DNA of 64,000 nt. Origin: Pseudomonas arcuscaelestis (GTDB lineage: Bacteria > Pseudomonadota > Gammaproteobacteria > Pseudomonadales > Pseudomonadaceae). The position numbers and the translations under genes were made by a program. The stretch lies in NCBI RefSeq assembly GCF_016881005.1, contig NZ_JACOPV010000002.1, forward strand, positions 62,001-126,000, given 5' to 3'. The notes below the pieces were generated by a model. That model saw nothing but the letters and a program-made list of their open reading frames with translations. It was not told the origin of the DNA and ran no database searches. Positions 17,469-26,691 of the stretch are shown piece after piece. The first letter of the stretch is position 1. Every line of letters begins with the position of its first letter.

Positions 17469-18521
17469 TCAGCCGCGCTGTGGCACACCCTTGTGACCCG
17501 GCAGGCGGTTTGGCGCCATTCCGTTAGCTTTGAGTGTTTCTTCGATGCTGCTGTACTGCTGGCCGATGCGATAAATGGCACGGGCTTCTTTACCGCTCGC
17601 GATTTCGCGGCCCAGTTCATGGGCAACACGCACGGTTTGCTGAATCTGCTGCACCGAGGTGAAGCGCTTGCCCTGGTGATCGATGATGGTGTCTTCGTTG
17701 CCGCAACGCGGGTGCAGGCCCATAGCCAAGGCCATGGTATTGAATGGCAGCACGTTCTTGAGCAGCGATTCGGCAGTCAAGGTGCAGCCATCGGGCGCGC
17801 GGTGAATGAAGTTGAAGAAGTTGAACGGATTAGGACCGTCAAAACCGCCGCCGATGCCAATCCAGGTCAGGTTCATCGGGCCCATGTAGTCGCCACGACG
17901 CACGATGCGCTCGAGGGTTTCCAGGGCATGCATGCCGGTCAGTTGGAAGTGCGGCTGAATATTGCTCGCCTGCAGGCGGCGCAGGTGTTCACGAACCCAG
18001 GCAGGTCCGGCAGGCACAGTCATTTCGCTGTAGGCGGCCTGAATCGCAGGGTGCGCCAGGGAGGTGCCTTCCAGGTATTGCGGATACAGCAGCTCCATGA
18101 TGTTCATTTGCGTGGTGTTGATCGCCACGGTGACTTGATCGGGCTTGGGCGTCAGGTCGGCAAGCATGTGCCGGGTATCGTCGGACAACCACTTGGCTGC
18201 TTCGCCATCGCTTTCCGGTGCGAAGGAAATCGAGCCGCCCACCTGGATAATCATGTCCGGAACGGCTTCACGTACACCGGCAATCAGTTCATTGAATTTC
18301 GACAGGCGCTTGGAGCCTTTGCCATCGAGTTCACGCACGTGCAGGTGGAGCACGGTGGCACCGGCTTCATAGCAGTCGACGGCCTTCTGGACCTGTTCGT
18401 CCATGGTCAGCGGAATGTCTTCGGGAAAGTCCTCTGGCATCCATTCCGGTCCATAGGGGGCGACGGTGATAACCACCTTTTCCATGTTTTCCGGGTGCAA
18501 CGAATCGTCGAAGAATTGCAT
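17469..18521 (-). CDS. beta-keto acid cleavage enzyme (BKACE, DUF849)
   Basis: A 350-residue member of the BKACE family (3-keto-5-aminohexanoate cleavage enzyme, dehydrocarnitine cleavage enzyme). These Zn-dependent TIM-barrel enzymes condense a beta-keto acid with acetyl-CoA and give acetoacetate plus a new acyl-CoA. The metal-binding HLHVRE is near residue 58. GGSISF, and PRCGNEDT near residue 275 with the conserved glutamate-aspartate pair, are also typical. The longer N-terminus (PYGPEWMPEDFPE) marks a subgroup of unknown substrate. ATG at 18521 has GAGGA seven bases upstream. The neighbours imply that a dioxygenase and a reductase prepare the keto acid. Confidence 0.9.
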   Translation of the reverse strand: MQFFDDSLHPENMEKVVITVAPYGPEWMPEDFPEDIPLTMDEQVQKAVDCYEAGATVLHLHVRELDGKGSKRLSKFNELIAGVREAVPDMIIQVGGSISFAPESDGEAAKWLSDDTRHMLADLTPKPDQVTVAINTTQMNIMELLYPQYLEGTSLAHPAIQAAYSEMTVPAGPAWVREHLRRLQASNIQPHFQLTGMHALETLERIVRRGDYMGPMNLTWIGIGGGFDGPNPFNFFNFIHRAPDGCTLTAESLLKNVLPFNTMALAMGLHPRCGNEDTIIDHQGKRFTSVQQIQQTVRVAHELGREIASGKEARAIYRIGQQYSSIEETLKANGMAPNRLPGHKGVPQRG

Positions 18522-18537
18522 GCTGTAGTCCTCGGTC

Positions 18538-18545
18538 TTGTTATT
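18538..18545 (-). promoter_or_regulatory. Hfq/Crc CA motif before BKACE
   Basis: The minus strand reads AATAACAA, 17 nt before the start codon at 18521, close enough to the GAGGA ribosome site for Hfq/Crc to block initiation. Confidence 0.55.
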
Positions 18546-18579
18546 GTCTTGTGCCCGCTGTGCAGCGGATCGGTAGTGC

Positions 18580-19428
18580 TTAGAAAGTGCGGTCGCCCTT
18601 GATCCCGGCGCGCTCCATCTTGCGATGGCAAGCGGGATAGTCCATGACTGCGTAGTGCTGGGTGCTGCGGTTGTCCCAGATCGCTATGCTGTTGGGCTTC
18701 CAGCGCCAGCGCACCTGATACTCGGGCAGGTACGCCTGACTGATCAGGTAACGCAGCAGATCGGAGGCGCCAGGGTTGGCGTCCTGGCCAAAGCGCACCC
18801 GTTGCGGGGTGTGGTAGTTACTGAAGTGCGTGGTGAACGCGTTGACGAACAACACCTGCTCGCCGGTTTCCGGGTGAGTCCGCACCACCGGGTGTTCGGC
18901 GTCGGGGAATTGCGCCTTGAGTGCCAAGCGCTTTTCCAGGGGCATTGCCGCGCCGAAGCTCGACTCAATACTGTGCCGTGCGCGCAGGCCTTCGATTTTC
19001 TGCTTCACATCCTCGGGCAGGTTCTGGTAAGCCAACACCATGTTGGCCCACATGGTGTCACCGCCTACGGGTGGGCACTCCACACAGCGCAGCACGCAGC
19101 CCATGGGCGGCGCCTCGCGCCAGGTGGCATCGGTGTGCCAGGCGTTCTCGTAGCGGTCGGCAGGCTGGTCTGGGCGCTTGTAGATCTGCACCAGGCCAGG
19201 GTGTTGCGGGTCGCTGCCGGCTACCGGGTGGTCTTCCAGGTCGCCAAAGCGCCGGGCAAAGGCCACATGCTCGGCGCGACTGATGTTCTGGTCGCGCAAA
19301 AACAGCACCCGGTGCTTGAGCAACTGCGCGCGCAGTTGTTCGAAGAGGTCATCATCGTGCACCGCATCAGCCAGGTTGACCCCGGATACTTCTGCGCCGA
19401 TGGCGCAGGTCAGTTGTTCGATGTGCAT
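18580..19428 (-). CDS. TauD/TfdA-family alpha-ketoglutarate-dependent dioxygenase
   Basis: A 282-residue Fe(II)/2-oxoglutarate dioxygenase. The facial triad is complete: His98 and Asp100 in WHTDATW, His258 in TQHYA. The 2-oxoglutarate-binding arginine region is HRKMER. FANM/GGDT-type spacing (GGDTMWANM) resembles TauD and the alkylsulfatase AtsK. Such enzymes hydroxylate a carbon next to sulfonate, sulfate ester, ether or phosphonate groups, causing release of the group. ATG at 19428 is chosen for its GAGGG site at seven bases. With the YeiH exporter at the operon end, an organosulfur substrate is the leading hypothesis. Confidence 0.92.
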   Translation of the reverse strand: MHIEQLTCAIGAEVSGVNLADAVHDDDLFEQLRAQLLKHRVLFLRDQNISRAEHVAFARRFGDLEDHPVAGSDPQHPGLVQIYKRPDQPADRYENAWHTDATWREAPPMGCVLRCVECPPVGGDTMWANMVLAYQNLPEDVKQKIEGLRARHSIESSFGAAMPLEKRLALKAQFPDAEHPVVRTHPETGEQVLFVNAFTTHFSNYHTPQRVRFGQDANPGASDLLRYLISQAYLPEYQVRWRWKPNSIAIWDNRSTQHYAVMDYPACHRKMERAGIKGDRTF

Positions 19429-19441
19429 GCTGCTGCCCTCT

Positions 19442-20422
19442 TCAGATGACGAAGATCGACGAACCGGTGGTCTTGCGCGCTTCCAGGTCACGGTGGGCCT
19501 GGACGGCATCCTGCAATGCGTAGTGCTGATTGATTTCGATCTTGATCCGGCCGCTGCTGACGTGATCGAACAGCTCACCGGCAAGGTCGGCTTTTTCCGC
19601 CGGGTCGGCGATGTAGTCGGCCAATGCCGGACGGGTCAGGTGCAACGAGCCCTTCATCGCCAGAATCTGCGGGTTGAACGGTGGGATCGGGCCAGACGCT
19701 GTACCCACGCACACCATCAGGCCGCGACGCTTGAGCGAGTCCAGGGATGCATCGAAAGTGGTTTTGCCGACGCTATCGAACACCACGTTGGCGCCCACCC
19801 CGTCGGTCAGCTCACGCACCCGCTTGGCGACGTCTTCGTGGCTGTAGTTGATGGTGTGGGTGCAACCGTGGGCCTTGGCTACTTCAGCCTTGGCATCGGT
19901 AGACACGGTGCCGATCACGTTGATGCCGAGCAGGCGTGCCCACTGCGATACGATCAGGCCGACGCCACCGGCGGCAGCGTGCAGCAAAATCGTGTCACCT
20001 GGCTTGAAGTCATACATGCGGCGCATCAAGTAGGCCGACGTCAGGCCCCGCATGGTCATGGCCGCTGCGGTTTCGAAGGCGATGGTTTCGGGCAGTTTGA
20101 TCAGTGCCGCGGCGCCGATCAGGCGTTCGGTGCAATAGGCTCCGAGGGTATTGAGAAATCCGGTATAGGTCACACGGTCGCCGACCGCTACGTTGCTGAC
20201 ACCCTCACCGACTGCTTGCACCACGCCGGCTGCCTCCACACCCATGCCGTTGGGCATCGGGATCGGGTAGGTGCCATTGCGAAAATAGGTGTCTGCATAG
20301 TTGAGGCCAACGGCGACCTGGCGCAGGCGGACTTCGCCTGGGCCAGGTTCGCCCACCTCGGCATCCTCGTAGCGCAATACTTCGGGACCGCCGGGCTCAT
20401 AGAAGCGTACGACTTTGGACAT
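19442..20422 (-). CDS. NADPH:quinone oxidoreductase-type MDR reductase
   Basis: A 326-residue medium-chain dehydrogenase/reductase of the zinc-independent quinone oxidoreductase type. HAAAGGVGL near residue 150 is the nucleotide-binding turn, and the protein lacks the structural-zinc cysteine cluster of alcohol dehydrogenases. These enzymes reduce quinones or enones with NADPH. ATG at 20422 has GGAG eight bases upstream and is preferred to an ATG six codons earlier. It is the first gene of the seven-gene operon and diverges from the MocR regulator by 215 bp. Confidence 0.9.
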   Translation of the reverse strand: MSKVVRFYEPGGPEVLRYEDAEVGEPGPGEVRLRQVAVGLNYADTYFRNGTYPIPMPNGMGVEAAGVVQAVGEGVSNVAVGDRVTYTGFLNTLGAYCTERLIGAAALIKLPETIAFETAAAMTMRGLTSAYLMRRMYDFKPGDTILLHAAAGGVGLIVSQWARLLGINVIGTVSTDAKAEVAKAHGCTHTINYSHEDVAKRVRELTDGVGANVVFDSVGKTTFDASLDSLKRRGLMVCVGTASGPIPPFNPQILAMKGSLHLTRPALADYIADPAEKADLAGELFDHVSSGRIKIEINQHYALQDAVQAHRDLEARKTTGSSIFVI

Positions 20423-20524
20423 TCTTGTCACTCCAATCATCGATCTGGACGCAGTGCGTCAATTCTTGTTGATTGGACTCTATGCGCAACGTCTGCAGGG
20501 TGCTTCTCATCCGGCGACAAGGGT

Positions 20525-20543
20525 TTTTCATTTCATGACACGG
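20525..20543 (+). promoter_or_regulatory. candidate operator shared with the hydrolase/AraC promoter region
   Basis: Core TTTTCATTTCATGACA, matching 12869-12887 at 17 of 19 bases. It lies between the divergent quinone-oxidoreductase and MocR genes, 103 bp and 94 bp from the respective start codons. Confidence 0.4.
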
Positions 20544-20637
20544 CCTGCACCGCTGGCCGCTTACAGGGCTTTCTCGTAGGATGGCCAGGCGTGTGCCTGT
20601 CACCCTGCCCCCCTGTCACCTTGCCAGTGAGCGTCGA

Positions 20638-22137
20638 ATGAAGTCCCCTGCCGGTTTATTGCTGTCGGGTATTGAGCTGGATCGGGAAAGTACTACCCCG
20701 CTTTACCGCCAGCTTTACCTGCAGATACGCAAACAGATTCTCACCGGACGCCTGCAGGGCGGCATTCGCTTACCGTCAACGCGTACCCTGAGCCAGGAAC
20801 TGAGCCTTTCGCGCATCACCCTGCTCAACGCATTCGATCAACTGATTGCGGAGGGTTTTCTGGTTTCGCGCACCGGTGCCGGAACCTATGTCGGTAATGA
20901 ATGGGATCGCTCGGAACAGGCCGACACTGCGCCACCACCCTTGCCGCCGCAGCTGTCCGAGCTCAGTCAGTCGATGCTGTCGTTACGCAGTCATCATTTT
21001 CGCGGCGTGTCGTATGCCCACTACAGCTCCGATACACCCACTTCATTTCTGCCCAGCCACGGTGCATTCGAGGCCTTCCCGCAACCTATCTGGAAGCGCC
21101 TGATCAACCGTCATTTGCAAAAACCGAGCAAGGCCCTGCTCGGCTACGGTGAACTGCTGGGCCTTGAGGGGTTGCGCCAAGCGATTGCCGAGTATGTGTT
21201 CGACGCCCGCGGCATCGACTGCAGCGCGCAGCAGGTGGTCATCGTCTCCGGCGCGCAGCAAGCCTTCAATCTGTTGGCGATGCTCTTGCTCAACCCCAAT
21301 GATTCGGTGTGGATGGAGGACCCAGGGCATATCGCTGCGCGTATCGCCTTCCAGGCCCACGGGTGCCAGGTGGTACCGGTGCGTATCGATGAGCAGGGAA
21401 TCGATGTGCAACAGGGCATCGCTGATGGCCCCGATGCGCGCCTGGTGTTCACCACCCCTTCGCGCCAACATCCGTTGGGAGTGACCCTCAGCCACAACCG
21501 ACGTCTGGAGCTGATCGATTGGGCCGCGCGCAACCAGCGCTGGGTCATCGAAGACGATTGCGACAGCGAACTGCGCTACAGCGGTCGGCCGCTGCCGGCG
21601 CTGTTCGCCATGGACCACAGCGATCGGGTGATTTACGTCGGCACGTTCAGCAAAGTGCTGTTCCCCTCGTTGCGCCTGGGGTACGTGATTCTTCCCCAGG
21701 CGCTGGTCGAGCCGTTCTGCACCATTCGCGCGGTCATGGACCGCAGCCCACCCACCTTGCTGCAGGCCGTTACGGCCGACTTCATGAGCGAAGGCCACTT
21801 TATCGGTCATATTCGGCGCATGCGCACACTCTATCAGGCGCGTCAGCAGTGCCTGGTTGAGGTGCTTGAGCGCAGGCTCGGGCACTTCTTCAAGATTGCA
21901 CCGGTAGACGCCGGCATGCATTTGATTGCCTGGTTACCGACGCACCTGGATGACCAGGAAATCGCCCGCCAACTGGCCCAGCAAGGGGTGCATACCTATG
22001 CCCTGAGCGACTACTGCTTGCAGCGCTACCTTCCCCCTGCCCTGTTGATCGGTTTTGCCGGTACCGCGCAAGACCAGGCGCACGCCAAGGTCGATGCGCT
22101 GGTAAACGCGCTCAAAACCGTGGGCCAGGCGCTGTGA
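20638..22137 (+). CDS. MocR-family (GntR-aminotransferase) transcriptional regulator
   Basis: A 499-residue MocR/PdxR-type regulator. Residues 15-85 are a GntR winged helix (LPSTRTLSQELSLSRITLLNAF). The remainder is a class-I aminotransferase-like domain, with the PLP-binding lysine in VGTFSKVLFPSLRLGY and the pyridine-N aspartate in DDCDSELRY. Members such as TauR, GabR and PdxR sense amines or PLP and activate divergent catabolic operons. TauR controls taurine use, which fits the TauD-type gene nearby. ATG at 20638; an ATG 19 codons upstream lies in non-conserved sequence. The likely targets are the operon at 14052-20422 and perhaps the two genes downstream. Confidence 0.92.
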   Translation: MKSPAGLLLSGIELDRESTTPLYRQLYLQIRKQILTGRLQGGIRLPSTRTLSQELSLSRITLLNAFDQLIAEGFLVSRTGAGTYVGNEWDRSEQADTAPPPLPPQLSELSQSMLSLRSHHFRGVSYAHYSSDTPTSFLPSHGAFEAFPQPIWKRLINRHLQKPSKALLGYGELLGLEGLRQAIAEYVFDARGIDCSAQQVVIVSGAQQAFNLLAMLLLNPNDSVWMEDPGHIAARIAFQAHGCQVVPVRIDEQGIDVQQGIADGPDARLVFTTPSRQHPLGVTLSHNRRLELIDWAARNQRWVIEDDCDSELRYSGRPLPALFAMDHSDRVIYVGTFSKVLFPSLRLGYVILPQALVEPFCTIRAVMDRSPPTLLQAVTADFMSEGHFIGHIRRMRTLYQARQQCLVEVLERRLGHFFKIAPVDAGMHLIAWLPTHLDDQEIARQLAQQGVHTYALSDYCLQRYLPPALLIGFAGTAQDQAHAKVDALVNALKTVGQAL

Positions 22138-22192
22138 TCCACGGCCAGTGGTCTTAACAATTAGTTTTTAATGGATCTATCGAGTGTTCCCC

Positions 22193-22218
22193 ACCGGCGC
22201 GATAAAGAACGCGCCGGT
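22193..22218 (+). promoter_or_regulatory. perfect 9-bp leader hairpin before the isomerase gene
   Basis: ACCGGCGCG (22193-22201) pairs with CGCGCCGGT (22210-22218) around an 8-nt A-rich loop. It lies 55 nt after the MocR stop and 31 nt before the next ATG. No T-run follows, so it is a weak terminator at best; it may separate the expression of the two genes. Confidence 0.4.
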
Positions 22219-22249
22219 AGAACCGGTGCCCGCACCAGGAACGACTCGA

Positions 22250-23311
22250 ATGAATGCTATCCAAGAACGCTTCACCCGGTTGCTCGATAACAAGACTAAA
22301 GGCGCTGCAGCGCCGGTGCTGTTGACCCGTGACCTGAGCCTGCGACTGATCGAGCGAATCGATCAGGTTCGTCTGTTCGCCCATGCCTATCCATTGCTTA
22401 CCAACCTCACCCACGGGCGCCTGACGCCTTTGGACCTGCTCGATTTCGCCTACCGCCATGAGCTCAAGGGTTTGAGCCTGCACATGCTCGACGGCGAGCA
22501 CAACAGCCTCTCGCAGATGAATGCCGAGCAATTGCGCGCCTTCGCCGACAAGGCTCGCCAGCTCGAACTTGAGGTTCATGTGGAAATTAGCAGCACGCTG
22601 AAAGCGGACGTCGACGCGGTGATTGCCGTGGCCAACGCCATCGGCACCCGCAACATTCGCGTGTACTCACGCTATGAGGGCACGCTGTCGCAGGTCATGG
22701 ACACCATCGCCGGGGACCTGCACTATCTTGGCCAGCAGGCTGACGCGCACAACCTGTATTTCGACTTCGAACAGCATGAAGAGCTCAAGAGCGATGAAAT
22801 CGCCCGTTTGCTCAAGCAGGCCAATCACCCGCGCCTGCATGCGTTGTTCGACTTCGGCAACATGATCAATGCCTGCGAGCAACCGCTGCAGGCCCTGGCG
22901 AACCTGGCACCGCACATACGCCAGGTGCACCTCAAAGGCGTGCGTGTCGTCCCCGAAGCAAACGGCTTTGGCCACTACGGCGTGCTCCAGGGCAGCGCCG
23001 AAGACGACCTGCCCAGCCCGCGCATGGTGTACGAACTGTTGATGCTCGGTGAACAGCACCCCCAGGTGATCGCCTTCATTCTCGAGCAGGAAAACCACTA
23101 CATCGCTCCGGCGTTCCGCCACGTCAACGAACCTGCCGACCCCTTCATCGCCTACCGCGAAATGAGCGATACGCCCCTGCCCGCCGGCTTCACCCTCGAG
23201 CAGATGCTGGCCGGCGAACAGCGCTGGGCCAACAACCAGGTCAGCTACGTCAAGGGCCTGCTCGCTGAACTTCGCACTCTGGCCGAACTGAGCCTGGACA
23301 CGCGTGGCTGA
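22250..23311 (+). CDS. sugar phosphate isomerase/epimerase-like TIM-barrel protein
   Basis: A 353-residue protein of the xylose-isomerase-like/AP-endonuclease-2 TIM-barrel superfamily. Metal-binding positions are suggested by EISST, FEQHEE, ALFDFGN, RQVHLKG and FILEQENHY, the usual order of Glu, Asp, His and Glu ligands at the barrel mouth. The family includes epimerases, isomerases and dehydratases for sugars and polyols. ATG at 22250 is preceded by AGGA at proper distance. It is followed 32 bp later by an MFS carrier, suggesting import and first conversion of a polyol or sugar-like compound. The substrate is not recognisable. Confidence 0.82.
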   Translation: MNAIQERFTRLLDNKTKGAAAPVLLTRDLSLRLIERIDQVRLFAHAYPLLTNLTHGRLTPLDLLDFAYRHELKGLSLHMLDGEHNSLSQMNAEQLRAFADKARQLELEVHVEISSTLKADVDAVIAVANAIGTRNIRVYSRYEGTLSQVMDTIAGDLHYLGQQADAHNLYFDFEQHEELKSDEIARLLKQANHPRLHALFDFGNMINACEQPLQALANLAPHIRQVHLKGVRVVPEANGFGHYGVLQGSAEDDLPSPRMVYELLMLGEQHPQVIAFILEQENHYIAPAFRHVNEPADPFIAYREMSDTPLPAGFTLEQMLAGEQRWANNQVSYVKGLLAELRTLAELSLDTRG

Positions 23312-23336
23312 CACCGCGATCCCACTACGCCTGGAG

Positions 23337-23344
23337 AATAACAA
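23337..23344 (+). promoter_or_regulatory. Hfq/Crc CA motif at the MFS start codon
   Basis: AATAACAA reaches into the ATG at 23344 and follows the GGAG ribosome site directly. It is an ideal position for Hfq/Crc repression of a transporter. Confidence 0.55.
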
Positions 23345-24612
23345 TGACTACGCAAGACAAGGCCAAATGGTTCAAATTCCTCATACTGATCCTCGGTGGC
23401 GGCACCATTTACAAGCTCGCCAACCTTAAAGACGCGTTCTACGTTCCGATGCAGACCTTCATGGGCTTGTCCCATACAGAAATTGGCTTGCTGCTCAGTG
23501 CCAACGCCATCATCGCCACTGGCCTGTTTGTGGTGGGTGGCTTACTGGCCGACCGTTTCGACACCCGTAAACTGATCCCGCTAGGCCTGCTCGGTACCGG
23601 CGCGCTGGGCCTTTACCTGGCGACGTTCCCGCCGTACAGCGGCTTGATGATTGTGTTTTGCCTGCTGGCGGTGTGCGCCGACTGCATCTATTGGCCGGCG
23701 CTGCTCAAGGCCATTCGTGGCCTGGGCAATGACAAGGAACAGGGGCGACTGTTCGGCCTGCTTGAAGGCGGGCGCGGCGTGGTAGATACCCTTGTAGCGT
23801 TCTCGGCGCTGGGTGTGTTCATTGCCATGGGCGCCGCTGAAGCGGGCCTGAAAGCGGCGATTGTCTTCTATTCGCTGATCGACATCGGTGCTGGCGTGCT
23901 CACCTGGTTCTTGCTCAAGGGCACGCAGAGCACAACCCCCGTCGTTGCAAAGAAAAACCCACTGTCCAATCTGCTTGAAGCCATCAAGGTGCCGGCGATC
24001 TGGTTGGTCAGTTGCAACGTGTTCATGGTCTACATCGTTTATTGCGGCCTGACCTACTTCATTCCCTACCTCAAGGAAGTCTACGGGTTGCCGGTAGCGC
24101 TGGTCGGTGCCTACGGCATCATCAACCAGTACATGCTGAAGATTCTTGGCGGGCCAGCGGGTGGTTTTCTTGCCGACAAACAGTTCAGAAGCCCTAGCCG
24201 CTATCTGAAATGGGCCTTCCTGGCGCTGCTGCCAATGATGGCGATCATTCTCATGGTGCCCAAGAGCCCCGGCTACATCTACGCCGGCATGGCCGCGACG
24301 CTGTCCTTTGCCTTTATCGTTTTCTCGATGCGTGGCGTGTTCTGGGCCCCCATGGGCGAGGTGGGGATCCCTTCGCACATTACCGGATCGGCCTTCGGTA
24401 TTGGCTGCCTGATCGGCTATGCCCCCGGCATGTTTGCCTACGTGGGTTACGGCGCCATTCTTGATCACTTCCCCGGGCAGCAGGGTTACAACTACGTGTT
24501 CATGACCATGATGGGCCTGGCGGCAGTGGGCTTCGTGGTTGCCGGCTTGATGCACCGATTGGTGCGCAGCAATGCACAACGTGTCGGGGTGCAGGCACAC
24601 GCGGTGGTGTAA
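23344..24612 (+). CDS. MFS transporter
   Basis: A 422-residue carrier with 12 predicted helices. The motif LLADRFDTRKLIP lies near residue 70, followed by repeated glycine-rich helices (FGLLEGGRGVVDTL, GPAGGFLADKQFR). It belongs to the facilitator branch beginning with GGGTIYKLANLKDAFYVPM, seen in sugar or organic-acid permeases of unknown specificity. GGAG precedes the ATG, overlapped by a CA motif. It is co-transcribed with the TIM-barrel gene and followed by a REP-like hairpin that probably ends the unit. Confidence 0.88.
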   Translation: MTTQDKAKWFKFLILILGGGTIYKLANLKDAFYVPMQTFMGLSHTEIGLLLSANAIIATGLFVVGGLLADRFDTRKLIPLGLLGTGALGLYLATFPPYSGLMIVFCLLAVCADCIYWPALLKAIRGLGNDKEQGRLFGLLEGGRGVVDTLVAFSALGVFIAMGAAEAGLKAAIVFYSLIDIGAGVLTWFLLKGTQSTTPVVAKKNPLSNLLEAIKVPAIWLVSCNVFMVYIVYCGLTYFIPYLKEVYGLPVALVGAYGIINQYMLKILGGPAGGFLADKQFRSPSRYLKWAFLALLPMMAIILMVPKSPGYIYAGMAATLSFAFIVFSMRGVFWAPMGEVGIPSHITGSAFGIGCLIGYAPGMFAYVGYGAILDHFPGQQGYNYVFMTMMGLAAVGFVVAGLMHRLVRSNAQRVGVQAHAVV

Positions 24613-24617
24613 GCGAG

Positions 24618-24663
24618 CGCGGGGCAAGCCGCTTCTACCATTGTAGGAGCGGCTTGCCCCGCG
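24618..24663. repeat. REP-like palindrome, likely bidirectional terminator
   Basis: Arms of 21 bp (24618-24638 and 24643-24663, one G-T pair) flank a 4-nt loop. The right arm reads GTAGGAGCGGCTTGCCCCGC, the form of the repetitive extragenic palindromes common in P. putida-type genomes. It occupies the short space between the convergent MFS and kup genes, the classic location of such elements. Confidence 0.85.
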
Positions 24664-24668
24664 ATAAA

Positions 24669-26570
24669 TCACATCTCCACCTGCGTCCCCAGTTCAATCA
24701 CGCGGTTGAGTGGCAGGTTGAAATACTTCAGATTGCTGTTGGCGTTTTTCAACAAGAACGCAAACAGCCCCTCGCGCCAGCGTGCCATGCCCATGCGTTT
24801 GGTCGGTATCACCGTCTCGCGGCTGAGAAAATAGGTGGTCGCCATCGGGCTGAAATCCAGCTCAGGCACATGGCACAGCTGCAGAGCGGCCGGTACATCA
24901 GGCTCCTCGATAAATCCGAAGTTGAGGTTGACCCGATAGAAGCCGTCACCGAAGTCCTGCACTTCAAAGCGCTCGGACACCGGCACACGCGGACGATCCT
25001 GCGACACCACCGTCAACAGCACCACGCGCTCATGCAGCACCTGGTTATGCAGTAAGTTGTGCAACAAGGCATGCGGCACGGCGTCGGCACGGGCGGTAAG
25101 GAACACCGCCGTACCTTGCACCCGGTGGGGTGGCTGGGAGCGGATGCTGCTGATGAACAGCGGCAGCGGCAAGGCAGACTCATCCAGGCGCTCGACAATA
25201 ATCTTGCGTCCACGTTTCCAGGTAGTCATGAGGATGAACAAGGCGATACCGGCAATGACCGGGAACGCCCCTCCCTGGAAAATTTTCGGCGCGTTGGCGG
25301 CAAAGTACAGACTGTCGACCACAAGGAAACTCAGCAGCAGCGGCACCGCCAGCCAGCGCGGCGCTTTCCACAACAACAGCACCACCGAGGCCGAGAGCAA
25401 CGTGGTGATCAGCATGGTCCCGGTCACTGCAACACCATAAGCGGCGGCCAGGGCGCCGGAAGACTCGAAGCCGATGACCAGCAGCACCACACCGACCATC
25501 AACGCCCAGTTCACCGTGCCGATATAGATCTGCCCCTGCTCCTGGCTTGAAGTGTGCTGGATGAACATGCGCGGCACGTAGCCGAGCTGGATGGCCTGGC
25601 GGGTAAGCGAGAATGCCCCGGAGATCACTGCCTGGGAGGCAATGATGGTCGCCAGGGTGGCCAGTCCAACCATGGGCAGCAAGGCCCAGCTCGGCGCCAG
25701 TAGATAAAACGGGTTGCGCACCGCGTGCGGATCGCCAAGAATCAGTGCGCCCTGACCGAAGTAGTTGAGCACCAATCCGGGCAACACCAGCAGTATCCAG
25801 GCACGGGCAATAGGCTTGCGGCCAAAGTGGCCCATGTCGGCGTAAAGCGCCTCGGCCCCGGTCAAGGCCAGAACCACGGCCCCCAGTATGGCCACGCCGA
25901 TACCCGGATGTACCACAAAAAACTGCACCGCCCACGCCGGATTGAGCGCCAACAGCACTTCCGGGCGCTGGACAATGCCATAGACACCCAGTGCGCCCAG
26001 CACACTGAACCACAGCACCATGATCGGACCGAACAATATGCCCAAGCGCGCGGTCCCGTGCTTCTGGATCAGAAACAGGCCCACCAGTACCACCAGCGCA
26101 ATAGGCACCACCCAATGTTCGATACCCTCGAAGGCCAGTTGCAAGCCTTCGACTGCCGAGAGCACCGAGATCGCGGGGGTGATCATACTGTCGCCGTAAA
26201 ACAACGCAGCACCGAACAAACCCAGCAGTACCAGCACCCGACTCAAACGCGGGTATGGGGCCGCCGCGCGTCGGGCCAGCGCCGTCAGCGCCATGATGCC
26301 GCCCTCGCCCTGGTTGTCGGCGCGCAACACGAACAACACATATTTGATGGTCACCACCCAGATCAGCGACCAGAACACCAGCGACAGAACGCCCAGCACA
26401 CCGTCATGGTTGGCCTGCACGCCGTAATGGCCGGCGAAGACCTCCTTGAGGGTGTACAACGGGCTGGTGCCAATATCGCCATAGACCACACCGACAGCGG
26501 CGACCAGCAGGCTAAGTGAAGAGGTTTTTACGGGGGAATGGACTGTTGCGCAAGATAGGGCTTGGCTCAC
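24669..26570 (-). CDS. kup: Kup potassium uptake protein
   Basis: A 633-residue K+/H+ symporter of the Kup/HAK/KT family: 12 inner-membrane helices (to about residue 450) and a C-terminal cytoplasmic domain. [17 protein letters not shown] near residue 27 is the family signature of the first helix, and [12 protein letters not shown] near residue 85 is equally typical. The start codon is GTG at 26570; no in-frame ATG precedes the first helix, and the ribosome site is weak. The gene is alone. The usual length is about 630 residues. Confidence 0.96.
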   Translation of the reverse strand: MSQALSCATVHSPVKTSSLSLLVAAVGVVYGDIGTSPLYTLKEVFAGHYGVQANHDGVLGVLSLVFWSLIWVVTIKYVLFVLRADNQGEGGIMALTALARRAAAPYPRLSRVLVLLGLFGAALFYGDSMITPAISVLSAVEGLQLAFEGIEHWVVPIALVVLVGLFLIQKHGTARLGILFGPIMVLWFSVLGALGVYGIVQRPEVLLALNPAWAVQFFVVHPGIGVAILGAVVLALTGAEALYADMGHFGRKPIARAWILLVLPGLVLNYFGQGALILGDPHAVRNPFYLLAPSWALLPMVGLATLATIIASQAVISGAFSLTRQAIQLGYVPRMFIQHTSSQEQGQIYIGTVNWALMVGVVLLVIGFESSGALAAAYGVAVTGTMLITTLLSASVVLLLWKAPRWLAVPLLLSFLVVDSLYFAANAPKIFQGGAFPVIAGIALFILMTTWKRGRKIIVERLDESALPLPLFISSIRSQPPHRVQGTAVFLTARADAVPHALLHNLLHNQVLHERVVLLTVVSQDRPRVPVSERFEVQDFGDGFYRVNLNFGFIEEPDVPAALQLCHVPELDFSPMATTYFLSRETVIPTKRMGMARWREGLFAFLLKNANSNLKYFNLPLNRVIELGTQVEM

Positions 26571-26634
26571 GGCAGGACGTCTCGGAACAAAGTACCCGGC
26601 CAGTATCGCTACAGCGGCGCGGGCGCTTCGTAAA

Positions 26635-26665
26635 AAGTCCGTAAAATTTTCTTACAAACGGACTT
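26635..26665 (-). terminator. terminator-like hairpin after the DyP peroxidase gene
   Basis: AAGTCCGT and ACGGACTT form an 8-bp stem with a 15-nt AT-rich loop. On the minus strand the stem runs into a T5 tract, as expected for an intrinsic terminator of the leftward peroxidase gene, 26 nt past its stop. Confidence 0.6.
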
Positions 26666-26691
26666 CCGGCCTCCTTCGGCCTCAACAGGGA

